Source: Sporichthyaceae bacterium (GTDB lineage: Bacteria > Actinomycetota > Actinomycetes > Sporichthyales > Sporichthyaceae). Taken from it: 60,528 bases of DNA. The position numbers and the translations under genes were made by a program. The DNA is taken from the NCBI GenBank assembly GCA_036493475.1, contig DASXPS010000025.1, positions 1 to 60,528 on the forward strand. Reading direction: 5' to 3'. Under the pieces are notes generated by a model that was not told the origin of the DNA, ran no database searches, and saw only the letters and a program-made list of their open reading frames with translations. Below, in pieces: positions 50,047 to 57,417 of this stretch (its first letter is position 1; each line of letters starts with the position of its first letter).

Positions 50047-52298
50047 TCGCGGATCTGGAACCGGACATGGGCAACGAGACCGTCGTGCACACGGTGTGCC
50101 GCATCTGCGCATCGTCGTGCGGCATCGACGCGACGGTCGACGTCGACCGGAACAAGGTGTTGAACATCGCGCCCGATAGGCACAACGTGCAGGGGTGGCG
50201 CGACTTCTGTCGGAAGGGCCAGACCGCGCACGAGGCCGTCGATCACCCCCGGCGGATCCGTCGACCGATGCGTCGGGTCGGCGATCGGTACGTCGAGGCC
50301 TCCTGGGCGGAGGCCACCGCGGATATCGCCGATCGACTGAACGCGATTATCGATCGCCACGGCCCGGATGCCGTCGGTTCCTACAGCGGCAACCCGATGG
50401 GGATGGCTTTCGGGGTCACGGCGTTCTACACCGGTCTGCTGGACGCGATCGGCACCCAGAACCGTTACTGGGTCGGGTCGATCGATCAGAACAACGTGCA
50501 CGTGGTCGCCCGCGCGCTCTACGGCAGCGAGCTGATCTCCCTGGTACCCGACATCGACAGCTGCGACTTCTTCCTGCTGATCGGCATGGACCCGGGCGTC
50601 AGCAAGTTCGGCTGGGTGGATTGCGTCCAAGAGGGTTGGCACCGCATGCTCGCCCGACAGCGCGAAGGCGCGCAGGTCGTCGTGGTGGACCCGCGTCGCT
50701 CCTTCACCGCGCAACGGGCCGACCTACACATCGCACCGGCGCCTGGCTCGGACTGGGCGCTGCTGCTCGGCCTGGTCAAGACCGTCCTCGACGAATCCCT
50801 GCAGCGACCGAACCCATCGCTGCCGCTGAGCGGGCTGGAGGAGATCCGACGGTTGGTCGACCGGGCCGACCCGGCGGATCTGTCCCGCCGCTGCGATGTT
50901 CCCCTCCCGGTGATCCAGGACCTGGCCCGACGGTTCGCCGCAGCCCCGCGCGCGATGTGCTTGACCCACACCGGCGTCGCGCACAGCGAACACGGAACCC
51001 TCGGCGAGTGGCTCGGGCAGGTGCTGAACCTCCTGACCGGGCGCATCGATGCCGCCGGCGGTCGTCGACACGAACGCGGCGTGGTCGACGCCGGCATGGT
51101 GGCCGCACTGTTCACCCCGCAAAACCCGCACCGGACGCGGTTGCGTGACCTGCCGGCCATCGCAGGCGCGCACTCCCTCGCCGAGCTGCCCGACGAGATC
51201 ACCACAGCCGGCCCCGGCCAGATCAGAGCCTTGCTGATCGGGAACGGTAATCCGGTCACGTCGGGGCCCGACGGATCGGCGTTGGACGATGCCCTGAGCA
51301 CGCTGGAGCTGCTCGTCGTGTTCGACCTCGTCCAACGAGAGAGTCACCGCCACGCGCACTGGCTCATCCCCGGGACGCATTGGCTCGAGCGTGGCGAACT
51401 GCACCCATTTCTGTGCAGCGTCTCGGAACAACCGGTCGTCCAGTACGGACGCCAAGCCGTACAACCGTTGCCCGGAATCAAGCCCGAATGGGAATTCTTC
51501 ACCGATCTCGCGCTCGCGATGGACCGCAACCTGTTCGGCAAGCCCGGCGTGAACCGCATCATCCGCGCCTTGCGTCGGCTGGCGAAAGTGATCGGCAGAC
51601 CAGGACTGCAATTCAATCCGGAATGGATCAGCCGACTCATGGTGCTGGTCGGGCGGCGAGTGCGCTGGCGCGACATCCTGGCCGCGCAGCACGGCCTGCG
51701 CTACAGCGAGCGTCGCTACGGCGACCTCACCCGAGCGTTGCGGACCCCGGACCAACAGGTGCACCTCGCGCCGGCCTCCTTCGTTACGGCCTGCCTCGAC
51801 GCCCTGGCGCAACCGGCGGAGCGCTCGGCCGAATATCCGTATCTGCTCATCAACCGTCGCCACCGCGAGTCGATGAACTCCTGGCTCAACGATCTCCCCG
51901 GCCTGCACCGAAACCACCGCCGCAACGTCGCAGAGCTGCATGACGCGGACGCTGAGGCCATCGGCGTCCGCAATGGCGATCTGCTCGAAGTCGCCTCGGC
52001 GACCGGGTCGTTCGTGGTTCCCGTCGAGATCTCCGACGCCGTGCGCCGCGGCGTCGTGTGTGTCCCGCACGGATGGGGCAGTCGCACCTTCGACCCACAC
52101 GGCGAGCGTCCACCCGGAGTGCACGGGTCGAACCGGAATCTCGTGGTCAGCAATCGGGCCATCGATCGGCTCTCCCAGACTCCGGCCTTCAATTCCACGC
52201 CCGTGTGCCTGCGACGTGTCGACCCGTTCTCCGATGCCGAGGCAGCCGTCGAAGACGGTACGGCGCTGCGGGGGCTTCGATCTGCACAACGTGTCTGA
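50043..52298 (+). CDS. Molybdopterin oxidoreductase (DMSO-reductase family)
   Basis: A 751-residue enzyme. The N-terminal [4Fe-4S] motif has C19, C22, C26 and C56 (CRICASSCG, FCRKGQ). MGD-binding segments follow: YSGNPMGMAFG, LLIGMDPGVSKFG, VVVDPRRSFTA, and the C-terminal NRRHRESMNSW domain. At the place of the Mo ligand I see VGSIDQNNVHVV with no Cys or Ser, so the metal ligand is unclear. No signal peptide: cytoplasmic. The GTG start overlaps the SDR stop. It likely does a hydroxylation, dehydrogenation or hydration on the imported substrate. Confidence 0.85.
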   Translation: MIADLEPDMGNETVVHTVCRICASSCGIDATVDVDRNKVLNIAPDRHNVQGWRDFCRKGQTAHEAVDHPRRIRRPMRRVGDRYVEASWAEATADIADRLNAIIDRHGPDAVGSYSGNPMGMAFGVTAFYTGLLDAIGTQNRYWVGSIDQNNVHVVARALYGSELISLVPDIDSCDFFLLIGMDPGVSKFGWVDCVQEGWHRMLARQREGAQVVVVDPRRSFTAQRADLHIAPAPGSDWALLLGLVKTVLDESLQRPNPSLPLSGLEEIRRLVDRADPADLSRRCDVPLPVIQDLARRFAAAPRAMCLTHTGVAHSEHGTLGEWLGQVLNLLTGRIDAAGGRRHERGVVDAGMVAALFTPQNPHRTRLRDLPAIAGAHSLAELPDEITTAGPGQIRALLIGNGNPVTSGPDGSALDDALSTLELLVVFDLVQRESHRHAHWLIPGTHWLERGELHPFLCSVSEQPVVQYGRQAVQPLPGIKPEWEFFTDLALAMDRNLFGKPGVNRIIRALRRLAKVIGRPGLQFNPEWISRLMVLVGRRVRWRDILAAQHGLRYSERRYGDLTRALRTPDQQVHLAPASFVTACLDALAQPAERSAEYPYLLINRRHRESMNSWLNDLPGLHRNHRRNVAELHDADAEAIGVRNGDLLEVASATGSFVVPVEISDAVRRGVVCVPHGWGSRTFDPHGERPPGVHGSNRNLVVSNRAIDRLSQTPAFNSTPVCLRRVDPFSDAEAAVEDGTALRGLRSAQRV

Positions 52299-52326
52299 GA
52301 AATCAACCGATGAGGGAGGTCTGACG

Positions 52327-53103
52327 ATGAGCCTGGACGAGAAGGTGGCCGTCATCACCGGTGGTACCGGCGGGATCGGCTTCGGTATTGCCCGTGCCTT
52401 CGTCGACGCCGGGGCCAAGGTGCTGGTTACCGGGCGCGACGTCGAACGGGGGGAGAAGGCGGTAGCAGAACTCGGGGGAGAGTCCCGAGCCGGCTTCTTC
52501 GGCGGCGACGCGATGGATCAGGCCGCCGTCGAAGCGTGCATCGACCGCGCCGTCGATGTGTTCGGTCGACTGGACATCCTGGTCAACAACTCCGGCGGGG
52601 CGACGCAGTTCGGGCTCGTCGCCGACCTGCCCGACAGCGCCTGGGAGCAGGCGATCCGGTGGAACCTGACATCACCGTTCTGGGCCTGTCGGCGGGCGCT
52701 GAAGTATCTGGTGCCGCAACGCTCCGGGCGGATCATCAACATTTCCTCGGTCGAGGGCAAGCACGGTCGCCCCGGGATCGCGCAGTACGTGGCGGCGAAG
52801 CACGGCGTCATCGGCCTGACGAAGGCGCTGGCCCAGGAGGTCGGCACGCTCGGCATCACGGTGAACGCCATCTGCCCCGGGCTGGTGATGACTCCGTTGA
52901 TCCGCGCGCAGTCGGCCGGCCCCGCCGCGCTGCAGAACATGAGCCCGGAGGAGTTCCTGCAGGGCTATGCCGACGATGCCGCAATCAAGCGGTTCATCAC
53001 GACCGAGGAGGTCGGGGCGATGGCCGTGCTCATCGCCTCCGACGCCGGCTCCGGTATCACCGGCGCGGCCCTGAGCGTGGATGGCGGCACCGCCGGCTAC
53101 TGA
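52327..53103 (+). CDS. Short-chain dehydrogenase/reductase
   Basis: A 258-residue SDR. TGGTGGIGFGIA cofactor loop, VTGRDVERGE, NNSGGATQF, active-site Ser in INISSVEGKHG, YVAAKHGV (Y and K) and VNAICPGLVMTPL; the C-terminus ends in VDGGTAGY. GGGAGG precedes ATG 52327. It differs clearly from the SDR at 49270 and probably acts at another step. Confidence 0.92.
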   Translation: MSLDEKVAVITGGTGGIGFGIARAFVDAGAKVLVTGRDVERGEKAVAELGGESRAGFFGGDAMDQAAVEACIDRAVDVFGRLDILVNNSGGATQFGLVADLPDSAWEQAIRWNLTSPFWACRRALKYLVPQRSGRIINISSVEGKHGRPGIAQYVAAKHGVIGLTKALAQEVGTLGITVNAICPGLVMTPLIRAQSAGPAALQNMSPEEFLQGYADDAAIKRFITTEEVGAMAVLIASDAGSGITGAALSVDGGTAGY

Positions 53104-53138
53104 GCCGGTCACCCACCGGCCCCACTGAGGAGCATCGG

Positions 53139-54242
53139 ATGTTTCCAGGCGCGATCGACCGAATTCCCACCACTGTCGAGGATCTCGACCCGGCCTGGCT
53201 CACGCGAATCCTGCGGCAGAGCGGAGCGCTGGGCGTCGACGCGGAGGTCACCGGCCTCGTCCCCACTTCACTGGGGGTGGGCGTCGGGATGATGTCGGGC
53301 CTGGTGCGCCTGGGCCTGCGCACGGACGGTCCCGGTGATCGCCCCAGCCTGGTGTTCAAGTTCGCCAGCCCGAGCGAGACCAATCGCGCGGTCGCCGAGG
53401 GTTTCCGGATGTACGAGCGAGAAGTGCGCTTCTTCTCCGAGGTGGCGCACACCTTGGGCGACGCGGCGCCTGCCTGTTATCTGGCCGTCCACGACCCGGT
53501 GACCGGGGCCTTTGCTCTGCTGCTGGAGGACCTGGGCGACTATCGGGCGGGGGATCAGGCATCCGGATGCTCCCTCGCCGACGTGGAGCGCGCGGTCGAG
53601 CGGGTCGCGCGGCTGCACCTCGGGACCTGGGGAGCCCGCGGCAATCCGGCATACGCCGCCTGGCCCACCTGCGACGGCCCGTTGTACGTGCAGGGCCTCG
53701 GCGCCGGGGTCGCAGCCGGATTCGACACGGCGATGGCCGCCTTTGACCACGTCCTCGCGCCGGAGATCGCGAAGGCCGGTGATCGGTTCCGATCCGGCAT
53801 ACCCGTGTTGCACGCGCAGATGGCCGAGGGACCCCAGGCACTCGCGCATGGTGACCTGCGTGCGGACAACCTGATGTTCGCCACGGCGGAGCATCACCGC
53901 CCGCTCGTCATGTTGGACTTCCAAGCCCCGATTGTGACCAAGCCCGTGCACGACCTCGCGTACCTGCTCACGCAGAGCGTGGATGTCACACTCCGGCAGG
54001 CCGAAGAGCGTCGTGTTCTCCAGGAATACGCCGCGATGCTGCGTCAGGCGGACCCCGGCTACTCCGACGAGCAGTGCTGGCAGGACTACCGCCTCGCCGC
54101 CCTGCACTGCTTCGAGTACGCCGTGGTCGTCGCCGGCACCCTCGACCCGAGCAACGACCGCGGGCGGGCCTGGATATCGGCGATGATGGAACGGTCGAGC
54201 GCCGCGATCATGGACCTCGGTCTGCTCGCGCTCCTACCCTGA
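53139..54242 (+). CDS. Phosphotransferase family protein (APH/EcKinase-like), HGD form
   Basis: A 367-residue kinase-fold protein. N-lobe VFKFASPSETNRAV (Lys), hinge LLLEDLGDY, catalytic loop LAHGDLRADNLMF with the full H-G-D and Asn, and LDFQAP metal Asp. Such kinases phosphorylate small or steroid-like hydroxyls in insects and actinobacteria. GAGGAG precedes ATG 53139. Last gene of the run; a hairpin terminator follows at 54372. Compare the WGD-type kinase at 16240. Confidence 0.85.
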   Translation: MFPGAIDRIPTTVEDLDPAWLTRILRQSGALGVDAEVTGLVPTSLGVGVGMMSGLVRLGLRTDGPGDRPSLVFKFASPSETNRAVAEGFRMYEREVRFFSEVAHTLGDAAPACYLAVHDPVTGAFALLLEDLGDYRAGDQASGCSLADVERAVERVARLHLGTWGARGNPAYAAWPTCDGPLYVQGLGAGVAAGFDTAMAAFDHVLAPEIAKAGDRFRSGIPVLHAQMAEGPQALAHGDLRADNLMFATAEHHRPLVMLDFQAPIVTKPVHDLAYLLTQSVDVTLRQAEERRVLQEYAAMLRQADPGYSDEQCWQDYRLAALHCFEYAVVVAGTLDPSNDRGRAWISAMMERSSAAIMDLGLLALLP

Positions 54243-54371
54243 TGGCCCGGCGTCCCAGCCGTCGCGAGCACATCATCTTCGTCAGCTTGCCTCCGGCGAC
54301 GGTGAACGGTTCTGTCGCCGTTTTCGGCTGCTTGTTCTCTCCACGGGTGGTGGTCATGGGTTTGCTGGGAC

Positions 54372-54394
54372 GACCCCGGGGCGTGCCCCGGGTC
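54372..54394 (+). terminator. GC-rich hairpin after the catabolic run
   Basis: GACCC-c-GGGGC pairs with GCCCC-GGGTC around a 2-base loop with one bulged C. It lies 130 bases after the phosphotransferase stop. No T-tract follows. A likely terminator. Confidence 0.55.
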
Positions 54395-54462
54395 GGGGCG
54401 TAGATTGCCTCGTGGAGCTGACGACACCTCAGAAATGGGAATCACCGGGTTGTGCGACACCG

Positions 54463-54480
54463 CGCGACTTCGAAATCGCG
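54463..54480. repeat. 18-bp imperfect palindrome
   Basis: CGCGAcTTCGAAaTCGCG is symmetrical except at one pair. It sits just before the convergent protease gene's stop. It could form an anticodon-arm-like stem, but no tRNA fits around it. Operator or terminator function unknown. Confidence 0.35.
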
Positions 54481-54486
54481 TGGAGT

Positions 54487-55572
54487 TCAGCACGCGGCTT
54501 TCTTCGACGTCCATTTGGGCAGGAGGGCGATTTTGTGCTTGCTGATCGGCGGATCGAGCGGCCGGCCGTGAGCACGCAGGCAGGTGGTGACGGAGTGGGA
54601 TTTGATGGGCCGCAGGATGCCGTCGTCGTCGACGAGGTACTTCTTGCCGGAGGGGCCCTCGACGATGTGGCCGGGGAGGGCCTGCGGAATTCCGGCTTTC
54701 TTGCGTATCCAGGCGGCGGTGGCTTGGTTGAACACGGTCTCGCCCACATTGATGACGTTGAGCAGGTTGTAGGTGGGCCCGCCGGTTCTCTCCAGGGACT
54801 GAACGAATGCCGCGACCCGGTTCCCCTTGTCCAGGGCGAGGGTCACCGGTGCCCCGGAATCACCGTGGGTGAGGACTGAGTACGCATTGAGCCCGCCGGC
54901 GACCGGGAGGATCTCTTTGGGTGTGGCGCAGGCGACGCCGTCGGTGATGGGTTGTGTGCTGCCGTAGATGCCCGCGCAGTTGAGCAGGAGTCGGTTGGTG
55001 TCGTGCTGCGCACGCAATGTCTGCGCGCCGTCGCCCTGGTTCGTCCCGTCGATGTCACCGAAGCCGTAGCCGCGGGTCGTGCGTCCGGTCGTGGCCAGGC
55101 CCGGTCGCTGCAGTAGCCACAACGGGTCACGGGAGGTTGCCTTGGTCAGGTGGATCAGGGCGATGTCGTTGTCGAAGTGTTCGAAGCCCTGCTCGGACAG
55201 GGCGATGTTGCCGACGGTGATGCTGGTGGCCCGGTATTGCCTTCCGTCCTCGCCCTTGGATCCGAGGTAGATGCCGAAGGTCTTCACCGGGCGTTTGGTG
55301 TAGTGCAGCTGGTGATCGGCCACGGTGTAGTTGATGACGCAGTGTGCTGCGGTCAGCACCCACGTGCGGGCGACGAGTGCGCCGGAGCAGATTGATTGCG
55401 GCGTGTGACCGTTGGGTTCGTACTCGATGAGGGCGGCCCATGAGGCGTTCGGAGTGTCGCTTTTCGCACCGATGACGGCGCCGGCAGCCGGCGCGTGTAT
55501 CCAGGATGTGGCGGTGATCCCCGCGACGAGTGCGATCGCGCTCAGCCGCCGGCGCTTCGAGACGTGGTGCAT
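54487..55572 (-). CDS. Secreted trypsin-like serine protease with extra C-terminal segment
   Basis: A 361-residue exported protease. The signal peptide ends near GAV (residue 33). The S1 triad is H77 (LTAAHCVI), D136 (DNDIALIHL) and S239 (THGDSGAPV). Cys pairs flank the active site. Beyond the protease, about 60 residues (IVEGPSGKKYLVDDDGILRP, then LLPKWTSKKAAC) form an unrecognised tail. ATG 55572 follows a G-rich site. No PDZ. Convergent with the catabolic run. Confidence 0.88.
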   Translation of the reverse strand: MHHVSKRRRLSAIALVAGITATSWIHAPAAGAVIGAKSDTPNASWAALIEYEPNGHTPQSICSGALVARTWVLTAAHCVINYTVADHQLHYTKRPVKTFGIYLGSKGEDGRQYRATSITVGNIALSEQGFEHFDNDIALIHLTKATSRDPLWLLQRPGLATTGRTTRGYGFGDIDGTNQGDGAQTLRAQHDTNRLLLNCAGIYGSTQPITDGVACATPKEILPVAGGLNAYSVLTHGDSGAPVTLALDKGNRVAAFVQSLERTGGPTYNLLNVINVGETVFNQATAAWIRKKAGIPQALPGHIVEGPSGKKYLVDDDGILRPIKSHSVTTCLRAHGRPLDPPISKHKIALLPKWTSKKAAC

Positions 55573-55750
55573 CGCTGTACCCCCCGGGTCCGGAACGATC
55601 TTTGTGAACCGTAGGGAGCCGACTCGATGCGCAGGCGCAGTTTTTCCGAGGGTTTACGGGCGGCCCGACATGGTCGGAAATTCGATTGTTTCCGGCGTCA
55701 TCGGTGTCGTTGTAGGGACGCTTCGCCCCCCGTGATCGGGGTCCTTTGGC

Positions 55751-56356
55751 TCAGCCGGTCGGCTTGCCGGTGGGCCAGGTGATGCCGGCGTCCGGGTGGA
55801 GCAGGTCGTTGATGTCGACCTGAACCCCGACGATGGTCTCGTCGTAGATGTGTTGGTACAGGTGCGCGGCCGGGCTGATCTTCCCGTGCGACCAGGCCGA
55901 GGTCTGCCAGAAGAAGGTGCACGCATCGGCCGCGGCGCACTTGTCGATGACCGCGATACCCCCGTACACGCCGGTGCGTTCCTTTCCCAGCACGCCGGCG
56001 GCACCACGGATGTAGTGCAGCACCGTGTCCAACTGGTGGGCGGTGGGGTCGAAATCCACGGCGAAATACACGGCGGCCCGGGTCAGTCCCAGCGCGGCCA
56101 GTTGCTCGCGGGCGTCCTGCGCGTCCTGCTTGCCGCCGGCTTCGCCGTGCAGGGCCCTTTCGGCGGTGGTCTCGAAGACGATGCCGACCCCCAGGCCTGC
56201 GGCGTGCAGGGCGGTCAGTTCCACGGAGGAGATGTTCTTCGGGTTGCCGGGGTGGCTGAGGTAGCGCATGACGAAGGCGTAGCCGTGCGCGATCAGCGCG
56301 GCCGGGACCGCCGCCGTGTAGCCGGCGGAGTAGTCGACCCCCTGAGTCACCATCAC
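55751..56356 (-). CDS. DUF1906 (Rv2525c-like) glycoside-hydrolase-like protein
   Basis: A 201-residue TIM-barrel-like domain. GVDYSAGYTAAVPAALIAHG at the start, FVMRYLSHPGNPKNIS, GIVFETTAERALHGEAGG, VYFAVDFDP and QVDINDL at the end are hallmarks of the DUF1906/Rv2525c glycoside hydrolase-like family linked to peptidoglycan. No signal peptide is seen, so export may use another route or it acts in the cytoplasm. It is 23 bases downstream of a putative zinc-peptidase gene on the same strand. Confidence 0.87.
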   Translation of the reverse strand: MMVTQGVDYSAGYTAAVPAALIAHGYAFVMRYLSHPGNPKNISSVELTALHAAGLGVGIVFETTAERALHGEAGGKQDAQDAREQLAALGLTRAAVYFAVDFDPTAHQLDTVLHYIRGAAGVLGKERTGVYGGIAVIDKCAAADACTFFWQTSAWSHGKISPAAHLYQHIYDETIVGVQVDINDLLHPDAGITWPTGKPTG

Positions 56357-56378
56357 TTCGCTCCCTGGTTGTTCGCCG

Positions 56379-57128
56379 TCAGACGATGGCCTTGAGGTGC
56401 GCTGTCAGGTAGGCGTCCAGGTCAAAGATCGTGGCCGGGATGTCGCGCGGGAACCACGAGGTGTCGCTGTTCGGGGTGTGCTTGCCCGCCAGCCCGAAGG
56501 CGTGGTGGTAGTAATCGCCGATCTGCGAGGAGGTGGTCTTCTTGCCCTGGGTCGACCAGCCGCCGTCGACGTACTTGCCCACTTTGAAGCCGGCCGTCTT
56601 GAAGTCGTCGTTGACGTCGCGGCCCTCCCGGGGCGGCAGGGTGAAGCCGTGGATGTGGTTGCCGAACGCCGGCGGGTGGCGGTACCAGCACCCCAGTCCA
56701 TTGGCGCGGAAGAAGCGCTGCTGATCCCACCACCCCTCCCCGGGGATGTGCAGGTCGACGCACATGTCGAAATCGTGGGTGCCCACCGAGGCCGCCACCC
56801 CGGTGTTGAACGCGGGCTGAATGATCTCGATGCCGTGGCCGTACTTGGTCGTGGCGAGTTCGTTGAGTCGGCTCAGGTGGCAGATGTGGCGCAGCGACCC
56901 CTTCACCGCGCGACCCTGCACGTCCTTGCGCGTCCACTTGACCAGGACCGTCGACAGCAGCGTCGTGGCGAGGTTGAGCACCGCCCCGTCGAGGTGCACC
57001 ACATCAAGTCCCGAGCCCGCTGCCGGACGCGCGCGATAATTGTTGACCAGCGTCGGCTCGTCCGCCGCCACGTCCAGGCAGGCCTCTACCTCGCCCGGGA
57101 TGCCGTGGTCGGGGAACTGCCCGGGCAT
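56379..57128 (-). CDS. Putative M15-like zinc peptidase (unrecognised family)
   Basis: A 249-residue protein. SVGTHDFDMCVDLHI (H118, D125) and NHIHGFTLPP (H158, H160) resemble the Ser-x-His-x6-Asp and His-x-His zinc-site motifs of M15 D,D-peptidases/endolysins, but I cannot identify the glutamate base. Strong GGAGGAGGTG before ATG 57128. Placed with a DUF1906 protein, it suggests a cell-wall-active pair or a phage/bacteriocin-type module. No signal peptide. Confidence 0.6.
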   Translation of the reverse strand: MPGQFPDHGIPGEVEACLDVAADEPTLVNNYRARPAAGSGLDVVHLDGAVLNLATTLLSTVLVKWTRKDVQGRAVKGSLRHICHLSRLNELATTKYGHGIEIIQPAFNTGVAASVGTHDFDMCVDLHIPGEGWWDQQRFFRANGLGCWYRHPPAFGNHIHGFTLPPREGRDVNDDFKTAGFKVGKYVDGGWSTQGKKTTSSQIGDYYHHAFGLAGKHTPNSDTSWFPRDIPATIFDLDAYLTAHLKAIV

Positions 57129-57417
57129 CGCACACCTCCTCCCGGTCCTGGCGCAGAAGTCCCGGTGCCCCGCTCGCACTTTCCCACGGTTGCGGTCCGC
57201 GCCTTTGGTCCGGTCCAGCGTGCACACGCAGCATGCCGCGCTGTGCCAGGACGTGGAAACAAGGGCGGGAGTCATCGCGACGCCCGTGACATCGTCATGG
57301 ACGCCCGGGGAGTGCGGGCTTTCCGTGGCCCGGCCGCGGCCCGGGTGCAAAGCTTGCCCGGGTGTCTCGGCCGGGTGGGCCGGACGTCGCCCCGTCGCCT
57401 CCCCGAGGTGGGCTCAC

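Noticed and set aside
50724-52418. A 564-residue antisense frame over the molybdopterin gene
   Set aside because: Shadow of the coupled SDR/molybdopterin genes; no ribosome binding site and no motif.
54420-54500. tRNA-like anticodon arm (CGCGACTTCGAAATCGCG)
   Set aside because: No acceptor, D-arm or T-arm sequences fit around it; the T-loop consensus GGTTCGA is absent. Kept only as an imperfect palindrome.
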